This document shows positions 55,919-64,000 of a stretch of DNA of 64,000 nucleotides, piece after piece. The notes under the pieces are model-generated. The model did no database searches and was not told the DNA's origin. It saw only the letters and a list, made by a program, of their open reading frames with translations. The stretch's first letter is position 1. The number at the start of each line of letters is the position of its first letter. The stretch is from Clostridium manihotivorum (lineage in GTDB: Bacteria; Bacillota; Clostridia; Clostridiales; Clostridiaceae). The DNA lies in the NCBI RefSeq assembly GCF_004015185.1, contig NZ_CP025746.1:3365776-3429775 (forward strand), written 5' to 3'. The position numbers and the translations under genes are program-made.

Positions 55919-56281
55919 ATGATAAACGACTATTTAGAAGTAAGAAATTCAGAAGGTATGCCTAAACTAGTAGATGAAACTATGGCCTTAGCCTTTTTAC
56001 TCAATGCTAAAAATGGTGTAAGAAATTATGCTATAGCTTTAACTGAAGCAGCAACTCCTGAAGTAAGAGAAAAATTAACTAAACAGTTAAATGATGCAAT
56101 AAACATTCACGAAGAGATAACAACTATGATGATACGTAAAGGATGGTTTCATCCAGTGGACTTAGAAAAACAATTCCAAATGGATCAAGAATCTTCCAGA
56201 ACTGCAGTTCAAATTGCCAGCCTAGATTTATTTCCTGGAGATACAAGCAGACTTGGAGACTTCGCAACACCATATCAATAA
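55919..56281 (+). CDS. CotF-family spore coat protein
   Basis: 120 residues: MINDYLEVRNSEGMPKLVDETMALAFLLNAKNGVRNYAIALTEAATPEVREKL..., the ferritin-like two-helix CotF domain with helices for packing, ending LDLFPGDTSRLGDFATPYQ. AGGAGG precedes ATG; it follows the short protein by 14 bases. CotF-like proteins are structural layers of the spore coat. Confidence 0.85.
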   Translation: MINDYLEVRNSEGMPKLVDETMALAFLLNAKNGVRNYAIALTEAATPEVREKLTKQLNDAINIHEEITTMMIRKGWFHPVDLEKQFQMDQESSRTAVQIASLDLFPGDTSRLGDFATPYQ

Positions 56282-56296
56282 TAAGGAGGATATGTT

Positions 56297-57433
56297 ATGA
56301 GAGCTGTAACCTTTCAAGGAATAAAAAATGTCAAAGTTAAGGATGTTCCTGCTCCTTCAATACAAAGAGCAGATGATATAATCGTAAAGATAACCAACAC
56401 AGCAATTTGTGGTTCTGATCTCCATCTCATTCATGATATGGTTCCTAATCTGCATCAGGATTACATAATAGGCCATGAACCAATGGGAATCGTAGAAGAA
56501 GTTGGACCTGATGTTACAAAACTAAGAAAAGGCGATAAAGTTGTAGTTCCCTTTAATGTAAGTTGCGGTGAATGCTATTATTGTAAACATGATTTAACCT
56601 GTATGTGCGATAACTCTAACCCTCATGGAGAAAACGGAGGCTTCTTTGGATATACCGAAACCTTTGGTGGATATCCTGGTGGTCAGGCTGAATACTTAAG
56701 AGTTCCATATGGTAATTTTACTCCTTTCAGAGTACCAGATGATAATGAAGTAAGCGATGACAGCTTAGTGCTTATGGCAGACGTAATGGGCACTGCATAT
56801 TGGAGTGTAGAAAATGCTGGAGTTAAACCTGGTAATACTGTTGTAGTTTTAGGCTGTGGACCAGTAGGACTTTTAGCTCAAAAATTTGCTTGGCTTCATG
56901 GAGCTGAAAGAGTTATTGCCGTAGATTATATAGATTATAGACTTAAACATGCAGAGGAATATAACAAAGTTGAAACCGTAAACTTTGAACAGCATGGCAA
57001 CACAGGAGAATATATTAAAGAAATTACTCACGGTGGCGCAGATGTGGTTATTGACTGCGTAGGCATGGATGGCAAGATGACACCAATGGAGTTTGTTGGA
57101 TCTGGACTTAAGCTGCAAAGTGGATCTTTAAGCGGCTTTACTATAGCAACTCAAGCAGTTAGAAAAGGTGGCATGATTCAAGTAACAGGAGTTTATGGAG
57201 GAAGATATAACGCATTTCCTCTAGGAGATTTAATTAACCGTAATATAAATCTTAGAACCGGTCAAGCACCAGTAATTCCTTATATGCCTACCTTATATAA
57301 TTTAATGGCAGAAGGTAAAATAGATCCAAGTGACATCATAACTCACAAATTATCTCTTGATGATGCTCCACATGGCTATGATGTTTTTGACACTAAAACA
57401 GAAGATTGTATAAAAGTAGTACTAAAACCATAA
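56297..57433 (+). CDS. Zinc-dependent alcohol dehydrogenase (formaldehyde-dehydrogenase-like)
   Basis: 378 residues of the MDR superfamily. Catalytic zinc ligands in AICGSDLHL and GHEPMGIVEEVG; structural zinc in CGECYYCKHDLTCMC; Rossmann loop VVLGCGPVGLLAQKFAW. The sequence resembles glutathione-independent formaldehyde dehydrogenases and plant-type zinc ADHs. Substrate unknown. AAGGAGG precedes ATG; 15 bases after the CotF gene and followed by a second coat pair, so it is probably expressed in the spore-forming cell. Confidence 0.9.
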   Translation: MRAVTFQGIKNVKVKDVPAPSIQRADDIIVKITNTAICGSDLHLIHDMVPNLHQDYIIGHEPMGIVEEVGPDVTKLRKGDKVVVPFNVSCGECYYCKHDLTCMCDNSNPHGENGGFFGYTETFGGYPGGQAEYLRVPYGNFTPFRVPDDNEVSDDSLVLMADVMGTAYWSVENAGVKPGNTVVVLGCGPVGLLAQKFAWLHGAERVIAVDYIDYRLKHAEEYNKVETVNFEQHGNTGEYIKEITHGGADVVIDCVGMDGKMTPMEFVGSGLKLQSGSLSGFTIATQAVRKGGMIQVTGVYGGRYNAFPLGDLINRNINLRTGQAPVIPYMPTLYNLMAEGKIDPSDIITHKLSLDDAPHGYDVFDTKTEDCIKVVLKP

Positions 57434-57463
57434 TTTCTAGACATACTAAGGAGGCTTAAACTT

Positions 57464-57703
57464 ATGAGTGATCAATATAATATGTGTGGACAATACATTA
57501 CACCTCATGAAGTAATACAACTTCATGAACTTATTACTTTAAAGAATCTTAGCTTAACTAAATGCATTACTATGTCTCCACTAGTTTCAGATGATGAACT
57601 AAAAACTATAATTAAAGATAACATTCCAGCTGAGCAGCTACAGATTAGAGAGTTAAAAGCATATATGGATCAATCTGCTGTTGCTCAAAATAATAATAGT
57701 TAA
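57464..57703 (+). CDS. Short spore-coat-associated protein, second copy
   Basis: 79 residues, similar to the protein at 55695 (TPHEVIQLHELITLKNLSLTKC; LKTIIKDNIPAEQLQIRELKAYM). AAGGAGG precedes ATG. Lies 30 bases after the dehydrogenase. Assigned by similarity to its neighbour copy. Confidence 0.7.
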   Translation: MSDQYNMCGQYITPHEVIQLHELITLKNLSLTKCITMSPLVSDDELKTIIKDNIPAEQLQIRELKAYMDQSAVAQNNNS

Positions 57704-57825
57704 AAGTTATATTAACTTATAGCAACCATAAGTACATTCTTACTTATAAAGTATAGAATTTTTTTAATAACAACTAAACTATGAACTTATTAATAATTGC
57801 ATAAACACAAGGAGGTGATTACACA

Positions 57826-58122
57826 ATGAATTCAATAATTGAAAGTCTTACTGGAATGAATAAGATGAGTGATCAGGTAATAGCTACAGATTTATTAGTA
57901 TCAGCTAAAAGTGCTGTAAGAAGCTATTCTATTGCCCTCACCGAAGCAACTACCCCAGAGCTTAGATTAACCTTAAGAAATCATCTTAATGCCGCTATTG
58001 CCACCCATGAAAAAATATTTAACTATATGTTAAAGAAAGGCTACTATGACGCCTATAATATGAGTAATCAATATGCAGTAGATATGAAAGTCACAGATAC
58101 AGCTTTGAAACTCAAAGATTAG
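57826..58122 (+). CDS. CotF-family spore coat protein, second copy
   Basis: 98 residues with VIATDLLVSAKSAVRSYSIALTEATTPELRLTLRNHLNAAIATHEKIFNYMLKKGYYDAY, the same domain as the gene at 55919 but with a shorter tail. AAGGAGGTG precedes ATG. A gap of about 120 bases separates it from the short gene, so it may have its own promoter. Confidence 0.85.
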   Translation: MNSIIESLTGMNKMSDQVIATDLLVSAKSAVRSYSIALTEATTPELRLTLRNHLNAAIATHEKIFNYMLKKGYYDAYNMSNQYAVDMKVTDTALKLKD

Positions 58123-58200
58123 CAAAAAAAGGTCATACTTTCTAATGTAGTAAGATATGCTTCACCATCTCAATCTTAATCTTCAAACTTATAAAGGAAC

Positions 58201-58235
58201 TAAGCCCATAGATATAATTATTATCTCTGGGCTTA
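58201..58235. terminator. Hairpin between the coat operon and the paralogue pair
   Basis: TAAGCCCATAGATA at 58201-58214 pairs with 58222-58235 at 13 of 14 positions. No T tract on either side, so termination is probable rather than certain. Confidence 0.55.
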
Positions 58236-58307
58236 GGATTATTGAGCCATATATGTATTATAAAGTTTCCTTACATAATTATAAACAGAAACTTATAATA
58301 ACTAATT

Positions 58308-58676
58308 TTAATGAGTCTTTAAAGGATCATAATCAATTACAACATTAAACTTTAAAATACCATCTTCATTTACATCTGTAATTGTAAGTAATATATTACC
58401 ATTATAGCTTGCTTGCAAACTATCATAGACAGTATGTTGACATCTATAACCTTTTTTATCAGTGTAGTATAGATATAGATTTCTTGTACCCAGATATCCT
58501 CTATTGTATATAGAAGTTGTGGCCGTTGCCCCTACTTTAACCTTTTTTATTTTCACATCGGTTTTTGAATAATTATCCATTGTAAAATACAAGTCAGTAA
58601 TTAGCTTATCTGTTTTATTCATCACATAAATAATAGGCCATGCTTGTATTATTACTGGTCCTGCAAATCCTGGCAT
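58308..58676 (-). CDS. Unknown protein, paralogue A
   Basis: 122 residues, predicted beta-rich, no membrane segment. Shares IYVxNKTxKxI, KIKKxKxG, YNRGYxGxRNLYLY and a C-terminal IDYDxLKTH with the next gene; a longer hydrophobic start (PGFAGPVIIQAWP) distinguishes it. I recognise no family. GGGGAG precedes ATG. The pair is transcribed together from about 59.04 kb. Confidence 0.65.
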   Translation of the reverse strand: MPGFAGPVIIQAWPIIYVMNKTDKLITDLYFTMDNYSKTDVKIKKVKVGATATTSIYNRGYLGTRNLYLYYTDKKGYRCQHTVYDSLQASYNGNILLTITDVNEDGILKFNVVIDYDPLKTH

Positions 58677-58694
58677 AGTTCATCTCCCCTATCA

Positions 58695-59042
58695 TTAATG
58701 AGTTTTTAAGTTATCATAATCTATAGTTACATTAAGACTATAGTTTCCCTTTTCATCCAAACCATTAATTATTACCCTTATTCCACCAGCATAGTTTGAT
58801 GATAATTTATCATATATTAAATATTCATGCTTATATTTATCGTCAAAATGGTATAAATATAAGTTTCTTACTCCACTATAGCCTCTATTGTAAACGCTAG
58901 TGAGCCCAGTTTCACCACTTTTAATCTTTTTTATCTTGGAGTCTTTAACATTATAGTCATCCAGTGTAAAGTATATATTTTCTATATCTTTGTTGGTCTT
59001 ATTAACAACATATATTGTAGGAGTTAGATTATAAAAGCACAT
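58695..59042 (-). CDS. Unknown protein, paralogue B
   Basis: 115 residues, about half identical to paralogue A by eye. MCFYNLTPTIYVVNKTNKDIENIYFTLDDYN at the start; VYNRGYSGVRNLYLYHFD in the middle. GAGGAG precedes ATG. First gene of the pair, 18 bases before paralogue A. A tandem duplication with both copies kept. Confidence 0.65.
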   Translation of the reverse strand: MCFYNLTPTIYVVNKTNKDIENIYFTLDDYNVKDSKIKKIKSGETGLTSVYNRGYSGVRNLYLYHFDDKYKHEYLIYDKLSSNYAGGIRVIINGLDEKGNYSLNVTIDYDNLKTH

Positions 59043-59173
59043 AGTTATCTCCTCTAAAAATTCATTATATTTTTGTATCTAATAAATATATAATACTCTT
59101 ATAGACAATTAATGTAAACAATGCCAAAACAGGGTTTTCCTTAAGAATACCTTAATTTAAAGTAAAAGAATAA

Positions 59174-59238
59174 AAAAATCATGTCCACTGCTATTTTTTC
59201 TCATATTTATTCGGAAAGACAGATGCACAAAAAAAGCC
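59174..59238. repeat. Terminator-linked repeat R3, copy 2
   Basis: Resembles 9682-9743 (see there). It ends in the A tract and first half of a terminator that the insertion element has split. Confidence 0.5.
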
Positions 59239-59249
59239 GCTGAAGAATG
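59231..59249. terminator. Left half of a terminator split by the IS element
   Basis: AAAAAGCCGCTGAAGA here would pair with TCTTCAACGACTTTTT at 60926-60941 (14 of 16) if the element and one copy of the target duplication were removed. It is the natural terminator of the GH51 gene. Confidence 0.75.
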
Positions 59250-59287
59250 CAATGTCATTAAGTTAAGAAATAAATATTATAGTTATG

Positions 59288-59327
59288 GAACAGAGTATGT
59301 TTACAAATACATACCTGTTCTTTTTTT
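59288..59327 (+). terminator. Terminator inside the left end of the IS element
   Basis: GAACAGAGTATGT pairs with ACATACCTGTTC (one bulged A), then seven T's. It would stop outside transcription from reading into the transposase gene, a common safeguard in insertion sequences. Confidence 0.75.
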
Positions 59328-59440
59328 GTATAACAATTTACATATACTAATTTTTATCAAAATATTAGAAAAAGCTTGACAAATAGTTAGAAAAATGTGG
59401 CGAAGCCCCTTAAATATAATGTTTTTTAGGAGGTTCGCTC

Positions 59441-60754
59441 ATGAACGAATATGCAGATTTTATAAAGAATAAATTAGATACGGTATTAAAGGAAATGCAT
59501 GAATACTCATGGTTATTTGTCAACGACCCCGATAAGGATTTCACTAGAAATAGAAAGTTGAATTTTAAAGAGATGCTAAATATTTTACTTTCTATTGGAG
59601 GCAGTAGCTTAAACCTTGAGCTTCTAAAATACTTTTCATATGATACTGAATCAGCCACTTGCTCCGCGTTCGTTCAGCGGCCGCAAAAGATTCTCCCTGA
59701 AGCACTTAATTATCTTTTTTAGTAAGTTTACATCATTAGCAGTAAGCCCTAAATATTATAATGGCTATCGATTATTGGCAGTTGATGGTTCAGATTTATG
59801 TATTGCACATAATCCTAAAGATGAAAAAATCATTTTCAAGCTACTGAAAATTCAAAAGGATATAACCTTCTTCACTTAAATGCTATGTATGATTTATGTA
59901 GTAGAACATATATGGATGCAGTTATTCAATCAGGTAGAGAAGAAAATGAATTTCAGGCATTAATTGACATGGTAGATCGCTCTAATATTAATGATAAAAC
60001 TATAATAATAGCCGACCGTGGATACGAAAGTTATAATGTCTTTGAACATATCATAAAGAAAAATTGGAATTATGTTATAAGAGTTAAAGATATACATAGT
60101 AATGGAATAGTATCAGGAATATCTATACCTAATGATGAAACATTTGATATAGAGCATAGTATTTTGCTGACTAGACGTCAAACTAATGATATAAAGGCAC
60201 ATCCTGAAAAATATAAGTTTATGCCTGCTAATCAAAGGTTTGATTATCTTCCAGTTAAAGATAAAGGAACTTATCCGGTAAACTTTAGAGTTGTTCGATT
60301 TCCAATATCAGACAACACTTACGAAGTTATTATTACTAATCTTAGCAAAGAAGAGTTTTCAATAGAGAATCTTAAAGAAATATACCACATGCGTTGGGGA
60401 ATTGAGACATCATTTAGAGAATTAAAGTATGCCATTGGGTTAACAAGTTTTCATTCTAAAAAGGCGGACTACATCATACAAGAGATATTTGCAAGACTCA
60501 CCATGTATAACTTTTGTGAAATAATAACAACACAGGTAGTTGTACAACAGAAAAACAGAAAATACAGCTATCAAGTTAATTTCACTATGGCCATAGCAGT
60601 TTGTATGCAATATTTCAGATGTAGTAATGTAGCTTCACCTCCTAATGTTGAAGCACTAATTAAAAGAAATATATTACCTGTTCGAAATGGCAGAAAAGAC
60701 CCTCGCAAAGTCAAAACCAAATCGGCAGTTAGCTTCATATATAGAGTAGCATAA
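59441..60754 (+). pseudogene. IS4-family DDE transposase with two compensating frameshifts
   Basis: About 437 codons from ATG 59441 behind GGAGG. Frame one runs to a stop at 59720-59722; reading on needs one T fewer in the T6 run at 59715-59720. Frame two (LLAVDGSDLCIAHNPKDE, first catalytic Asp) then needs one A more in the A6 run at 59824-59829. Frame three, in the original phase, has IIADRGYESYN (second Asp) and YHMRWGIETSFRELK, the Y-R-E-K signature with the catalytic Glu. Both faults lie in homopolymers, so sequencing error is possible; otherwise the copy is dead. Confidence 0.85.
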
Positions 60755-60973
60755 ATTTATGCTAATATAAATTTTTTTTTTACAGAGATTTTACTCTGTC
60801 TTATTTGCATGCAAAAAAATATACAATACAAAAGAAAAAAGCCAGTTGAAAGCATATACACTTTCAATTGACTTTAATTTTGCTGTGGCAAAACATTAAC
60901 TTAATGACATTGCTGAAGAATGGGCTCTTCAACGACTTTTTGATCTTATATTAACTAGATATCTTAAGTTATA

Positions 60974-63900
60974 TTATACAATATCCAATACAACAATATT
61001 CACAGAATTTGCAGGCAAATCTAAAACTAAATTGCCATTGCTCAATTGTAATTCTTTTTCAGATGGAACCACCTTTTCATCATTCTTCTTATTTACATTT
61101 GGAATGTGAACAAGTTCTTCTTCACCTGTGAGAACAACAACCTTTGCAGTATTTGCTAAGCTTATATCCTTAACATCTATATTTAATTTCTTTTCAACAT
61201 TATCTGCATTTACTAGTTTAACATATACATGCTTAGAATCTTTTGTTACAGAGCTGAAGATTTCCTTATTATAAGCCTCAAGCTTATAGTCTAATACTTT
61301 GCTTACTGCTTTGCCATCAGTATATGAACAAATTAAGTTTTCACCTGTATCTCCACCATAGTTTACAGTAATAGTATACTCTGTATCATTCTTAATTTCT
61401 TCATAGGAAGAAGCTCTAAGATTGCCTGCTGCAGTACTTGATGAATAGTCTCCTAGGGTATAACCTTCTATTCCGTCCTTAAATACCTTAACACCAGTAG
61501 CATTTCCACCATAAGCAATTGCATATTCTAACACGTTCTTATTTTCAGAAGTTATATCTGTTAAGCCTACTCCAACATAGAATCCATCTACCCCTTGTTT
61601 TTTAGAGGCAACTACTTCAACCTTGTAATTAGTCCAGTTCTCATTTATTATAAATAATCCATTAAGACCTGAAGTTTGTGGTTGTAGAATTAATCCTTTT
61701 TCTGAATCTAGTTTATATCCTACTGATCCTGGAATAACACTCCATTCATCGCTTAAAGCCTTTCTAAAGTCTTGTGCAAAAATAACTTCTCCGCTTACAT
61801 TACAAATCACTTTTACGCTCTTAATTACAACTTCTGCATTTCCAGTTGCAATCTCTATACCTCCGTGAGGAATTAAAGCTTTCTTTTCACCCTTTCTATG
61901 GGTTGAGAAAGAAGTTTTTAAAGTTTTCTTTCCAAGGTATTTTGCAAATAGCTGTTGTACATAGTAATTTGGTGTACGCCATACTGTTTCATCATCAAAC
62001 CAAATACAGTCAGGAGTCCATCTATAAAGATTGTCAGTTAAAACCTTATTGAATAATGGTGCTGTTGCTGCAAGTCTTACAACATCAGAATTATTTTCGA
62101 AACCAGTCATTACAGCTGCTTCAGCTATAGCTCCTGCTAAGGTATTCTTATCTGTTGATGCATACTCACCCACAAATACCTTTGAAGTTTCACTTTCATT
62201 TAGGCTACCATCTGCATTATAAGCTCTATAGTAATAGTTATATCTATCCACATTATTTAGTAAGTATTGATTTGAACGATAATAATGTTCATCAGCAATT
62301 GTTTCCATGTAATGACTTTGAGTGTTATACCAAGAAACTTCTTCTTCAGTACTTGTCTTACCGTCAGTAAAGCTTACCTTCGCTGTTCCTGTAAGGTTAC
62401 CACTTAAGAACTTCCAACCGTTTTGGTATGCATCATCATCTGCCTGAGCACCTACAGTTGATATAATGTATAGTACATAACCTGGGTAATTCTTTTCCAT
62501 GTATTCATCAATTTCAGCCTTAAAGATCTCAAAGCTAGCAAAGAATTCTGTACCCCAGTTTTCATTTCCAACTCCTAAATAATGTAGGTCAAAAGCAGCT
62601 TCATGTCCCATTTTTTTACGTAGTCTTGCCCATTGATTATTCTCAAAATCTGTATTTATTGCAAAGTCTATAAGATCAGTAAAGTTCTTTATATACTTAT
62701 CTCTAAGTGCTCCACCAGCTGGATTAGCATAATCTGAACGAGCCTGACATAAAACTCCACAAGCCATAACTGGAAGTGGCGTAGCATTAAGATCTTCTGC
62801 TAATTGGAAGTACTCCATGTATCCAAGCCCCATAGTCATTCCATAGCCCCATACATTGAAGTTTTCCTTACGTAACTCTACGTCGTCTACAGAGTCCTTC
62901 CAGTCATATACATTTTCCCATATATATGATCCTTCGGATATACATCCTCCTGGGAAACGTAAGAAGGTTGGGTGTAATTCTACTAATGCTTCAACTAAAT
63001 CTCTTCTTAATCTGTAGTTTGAATTTCCTTTAAAGTTAGTATGTGCAGTGTTTGAAGTTACTTCTTCTGCTGCTCCCCAAACATCTTCTGGCACTAAAGA
63101 TACCATGTCTATTGATATATCACCTTCAAAATTTAAAGAAAGTTGTCCTAAAGTAGTTTTTTCGCCAGTTAACACAATTTTGTGCTCTACACCGTATTTC
63201 TTCCAAGTGTTATTACCATCTACTTTAATTACTGCTACATCACTTATAGTATCGTTATTTGAATCCTTTAGTTGAAGAGTTATGGTTCCTTCATTTTCAG
63301 CCTTTGCCCATATTGTAAAGTCATACTTTGCAGCTTCTTTTATATACATTGAACAATAGTTATTTGAATCACAAAAACCTCTGTTGTAAAGTTTTGCACC
63401 ATTAGCTACAGTTACATAATAAGAATTAATTTCTTTGTCTTCAATATTAAAGAATTCATTTAATCCACCTTCATTTTTTACAGTAACCTTATCTAAATCC
63501 CCAAACCAAGCTTCCAAAGGATTATGAATTCTACCAGTAGATGCTGCATTTTCTCCCGACTCAGGAGAATAAGTATCAAAGGTAAATGCTTCAAAGGAAC
63601 GGTTTCTAACTAGTTCAGCATATATACCGCCATCTGCTGCGTTGTTAATATCCTCGTAGAACAATCCATATAGTGTTTGGCTAATATCAACCACTTCTTT
63701 ACTTCCATCAATTGTCAGACTATACGGAGGAAGATTCTTAGGAAGAACAGATATCTCAAATTCTTTTTCTGTACTATATTCTCCTCTTACTAGCTTAGCC
63801 GTTATTTTTACACCCTTAGCTTCCTTTATCCCCTTAACTATTCCATCATCAGTAATTGCTTCCTGATTGCTTGACTTCCAGTAAACCTTAACCTTACCAC

Positions 63901-64000
63901 CCATCAAAGTTTCTGGTAGTTTTATATCTTTCGATATAATAGTTGCTGGGAAGGATAAATACTTTTCCTTTGCAAGATTTACTATACCTTCGTCAGTAAG
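60974..64000 (-). CDS. GH51 alpha-L-arabinofuranosidase, multidomain, N-terminus beyond the window
   Basis: 1008 codons; the frame is open at base 64000. The visible start belongs to atypical bacterial Ig-like (aBig) domains (KVYWKSSNQEAITDDGIVKG). The GH51 catalytic region follows (LYGLFYEDINNAADGGIYAELVRNRSFE; HPTFLRFPGGC; acid/base Glu in GVGNENWG; nucleophile Glu in VFVGEYAS). About 170 residues of a concanavalin-like module are inserted near GYKLDSEKGLILQP, then the C-terminal beta domain. It should release arabinose from plant polysaccharides, probably secreted. Its terminator is split by the adjacent IS element. Confidence 0.9.
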   Translation of the reverse strand, partial: LTDEGIVNLAKEKYLSFPATIISKDIKLPETLMGGKVKVYWKSSNQEAITDDGIVKGIKEAKGVKITAKLVRGEYSTEKEFEISVLPKNLPPYSLTIDGSKEVVDISQTLYGLFYEDINNAADGGIYAELVRNRSFEAFTFDTYSPESGENAASTGRIHNPLEAWFGDLDKVTVKNEGGLNEFFNIEDKEINSYYVTVANGAKLYNRGFCDSNNYCSMYIKEAAKYDFTIWAKAENEGTITLQLKDSNNDTISDVAVIKVDGNNTWKKYGVEHKIVLTGEKTTLGQLSLNFEGDISIDMVSLVPEDVWGAAEEVTSNTAHTNFKGNSNYRLRRDLVEALVELHPTFLRFPGGCISEGSYIWENVYDWKDSVDDVELRKENFNVWGYGMTMGLGYMEYFQLAEDLNATPLPVMACGVLCQARSDYANPAGGALRDKYIKNFTDLIDFAINTDFENNQWARLRKKMGHEAAFDLHYLGVGNENWGTEFFASFEIFKAEIDEYMEKNYPGYVLYIISTVGAQADDDAYQNGWKFLSGNLTGTAKVSFTDGKTSTEEEVSWYNTQSHYMETIADEHYYRSNQYLLNNVDRYNYYYRAYNADGSLNESETSKVFVGEYASTDKNTLAGAIAEAAVMTGFENNSDVVRLAATAPLFNKVLTDNLYRWTPDCIWFDDETVWRTPNYYVQQLFAKYLGKKTLKTSFSTHRKGEKKALIPHGGIEIATGNAEVVIKSVKVICNVSGEVIFAQDFRKALSDEWSVIPGSVGYKLDSEKGLILQPQTSGLNGLFIINENWTNYKVEVVASKKQGVDGFYVGVGLTDITSENKNVLEYAIAYGGNATGVKVFKDGIEGYTLGDYSSSTAAGNLRASSYEEIKNDTEYTITVNYGGDTGENLICSYTDGKAVSKVLDYKLEAYNKEIFSSVTKDSKHVYVKLVNADNVEKKLNIDVKDISLANTAKVVVLTGEEELVHIPNVNKKNDEKVVPSEKELQLSNGNLVLDLPANSVNIVVLDIV

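Larger units (their letters stand above)
59240..60922 (+). mobile_element. IS4-family insertion sequence with target duplication
   Basis: The element spans 59250-60912 (1663 bp). Its ends are a perfect 17-bp inverted repeat, CAATGTCATTAAGTTAA at 59250-59266 and its complement at 60896-60912. CTGAAGAATG flanks both sides (59240-59249 and 60913-60922), a 10-bp target duplication; an 11th base G also matches. A 10-12-bp duplication and the transposase place it in the IS4/IS231 group. One transposase gene, broken by two frameshifts, fills most of it. Confidence 0.9.

Noticed and set aside
59677..59684. GC-rich GCGGCCGC (NotI site) inside the transposase, which could suggest a cloning scar
   Set aside because: It lies within a readable conserved stretch of the transposase (AFVQR...KILPEA) and no vector sequence adjoins it.
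59715..59829. Programmed frameshifting to make a full transposase
   Set aside because: IS4-family elements normally use one frame, and two opposite shifts would be required; mutation or sequencing error is simpler.

Overview
The window is low-GC, AT-rich DNA from a spore-forming Clostridium-type Firmicute. The evidence is the gene order (aminotransferase, HPr, purB; then lexA, then miaB-mutS-mutL-miaA-hfq), strong AGGAGG ribosome sites, frequent TTG/GTG starts, a LexA box of the Gram-positive GAAC-N4-GTTY type, and CotF-like spore coat genes. Species cannot be named from sequence reading alone. No rRNA, tRNA or CRISPR array was recognised.

Layout. 1-9.4 kb: a hydrolase tail, a broken DUF3784 gene, then mostly plus-strand housekeeping genes (PHP phosphoesterase, aminotransferase, HPr, adenylosuccinate lyase, a tyrosine recombinase, LexA). 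9.7-18.5 kb: a minus-strand run miaB-mutS-mutL-miaA-hfq-YnbB (tRNA modification, mismatch repair, RNA chaperone, PLP enzyme). 18.7-23.1 kb: accessory single genes (GNAT, lipoprotein, unknown protein, WYL regulator with a DJ-1 protein). 23.3-27.4 kb: a nickel module (ECF transporter ATPase, permease and NikMN-type substrate unit, HypB, DUF3842). 27.5-43.5 kb: a diguanylate cyclase, a histidine kinase, a stand-alone receiver, a 1521-residue GT-C-like membrane protein and a Cache sensor on the minus strand, diverging from a plus-strand glycan operon (receiver-like/GT2 fusion, flippase, GT4, GT2), closed by a minus-strand Hpt protein and second response regulator. 43.9-55.3 kb: FabF, an AraC regulator, a NarL-type two-component pair, nitroreductase, lipoprotein, ABC-F ATPase, P-type ATPase and a small HExxH protein. 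55.6-59.0 kb: two short/long spore-coat gene pairs around an alcohol dehydrogenase, then a tandem pair of unknown paralogues. 59.25-60.91 kb: an IS4-family element inserted into a terminator hairpin with a 10-bp target duplication. 60.97-64 kb: a GH51 arabinofuranosidase running off the right edge.

The most interesting region is 27.5-43.5 kb. Phosphorelay parts (kinase, stand-alone receiver, Hpt, terminal receiver), a c-di-GMP synthase and a glycosyltransferase carrying its own degenerate receiver domain surround one surface-polysaccharide gene set. I read this as a possible signal-controlled glycan assembly system; the genes are seen, the circuit is inferred. Several dispersed intergenic repeats, including a 62-bp element found directly behind two unrelated genes, and a candidate attenuated nickel-transporter leader are the other main observations.
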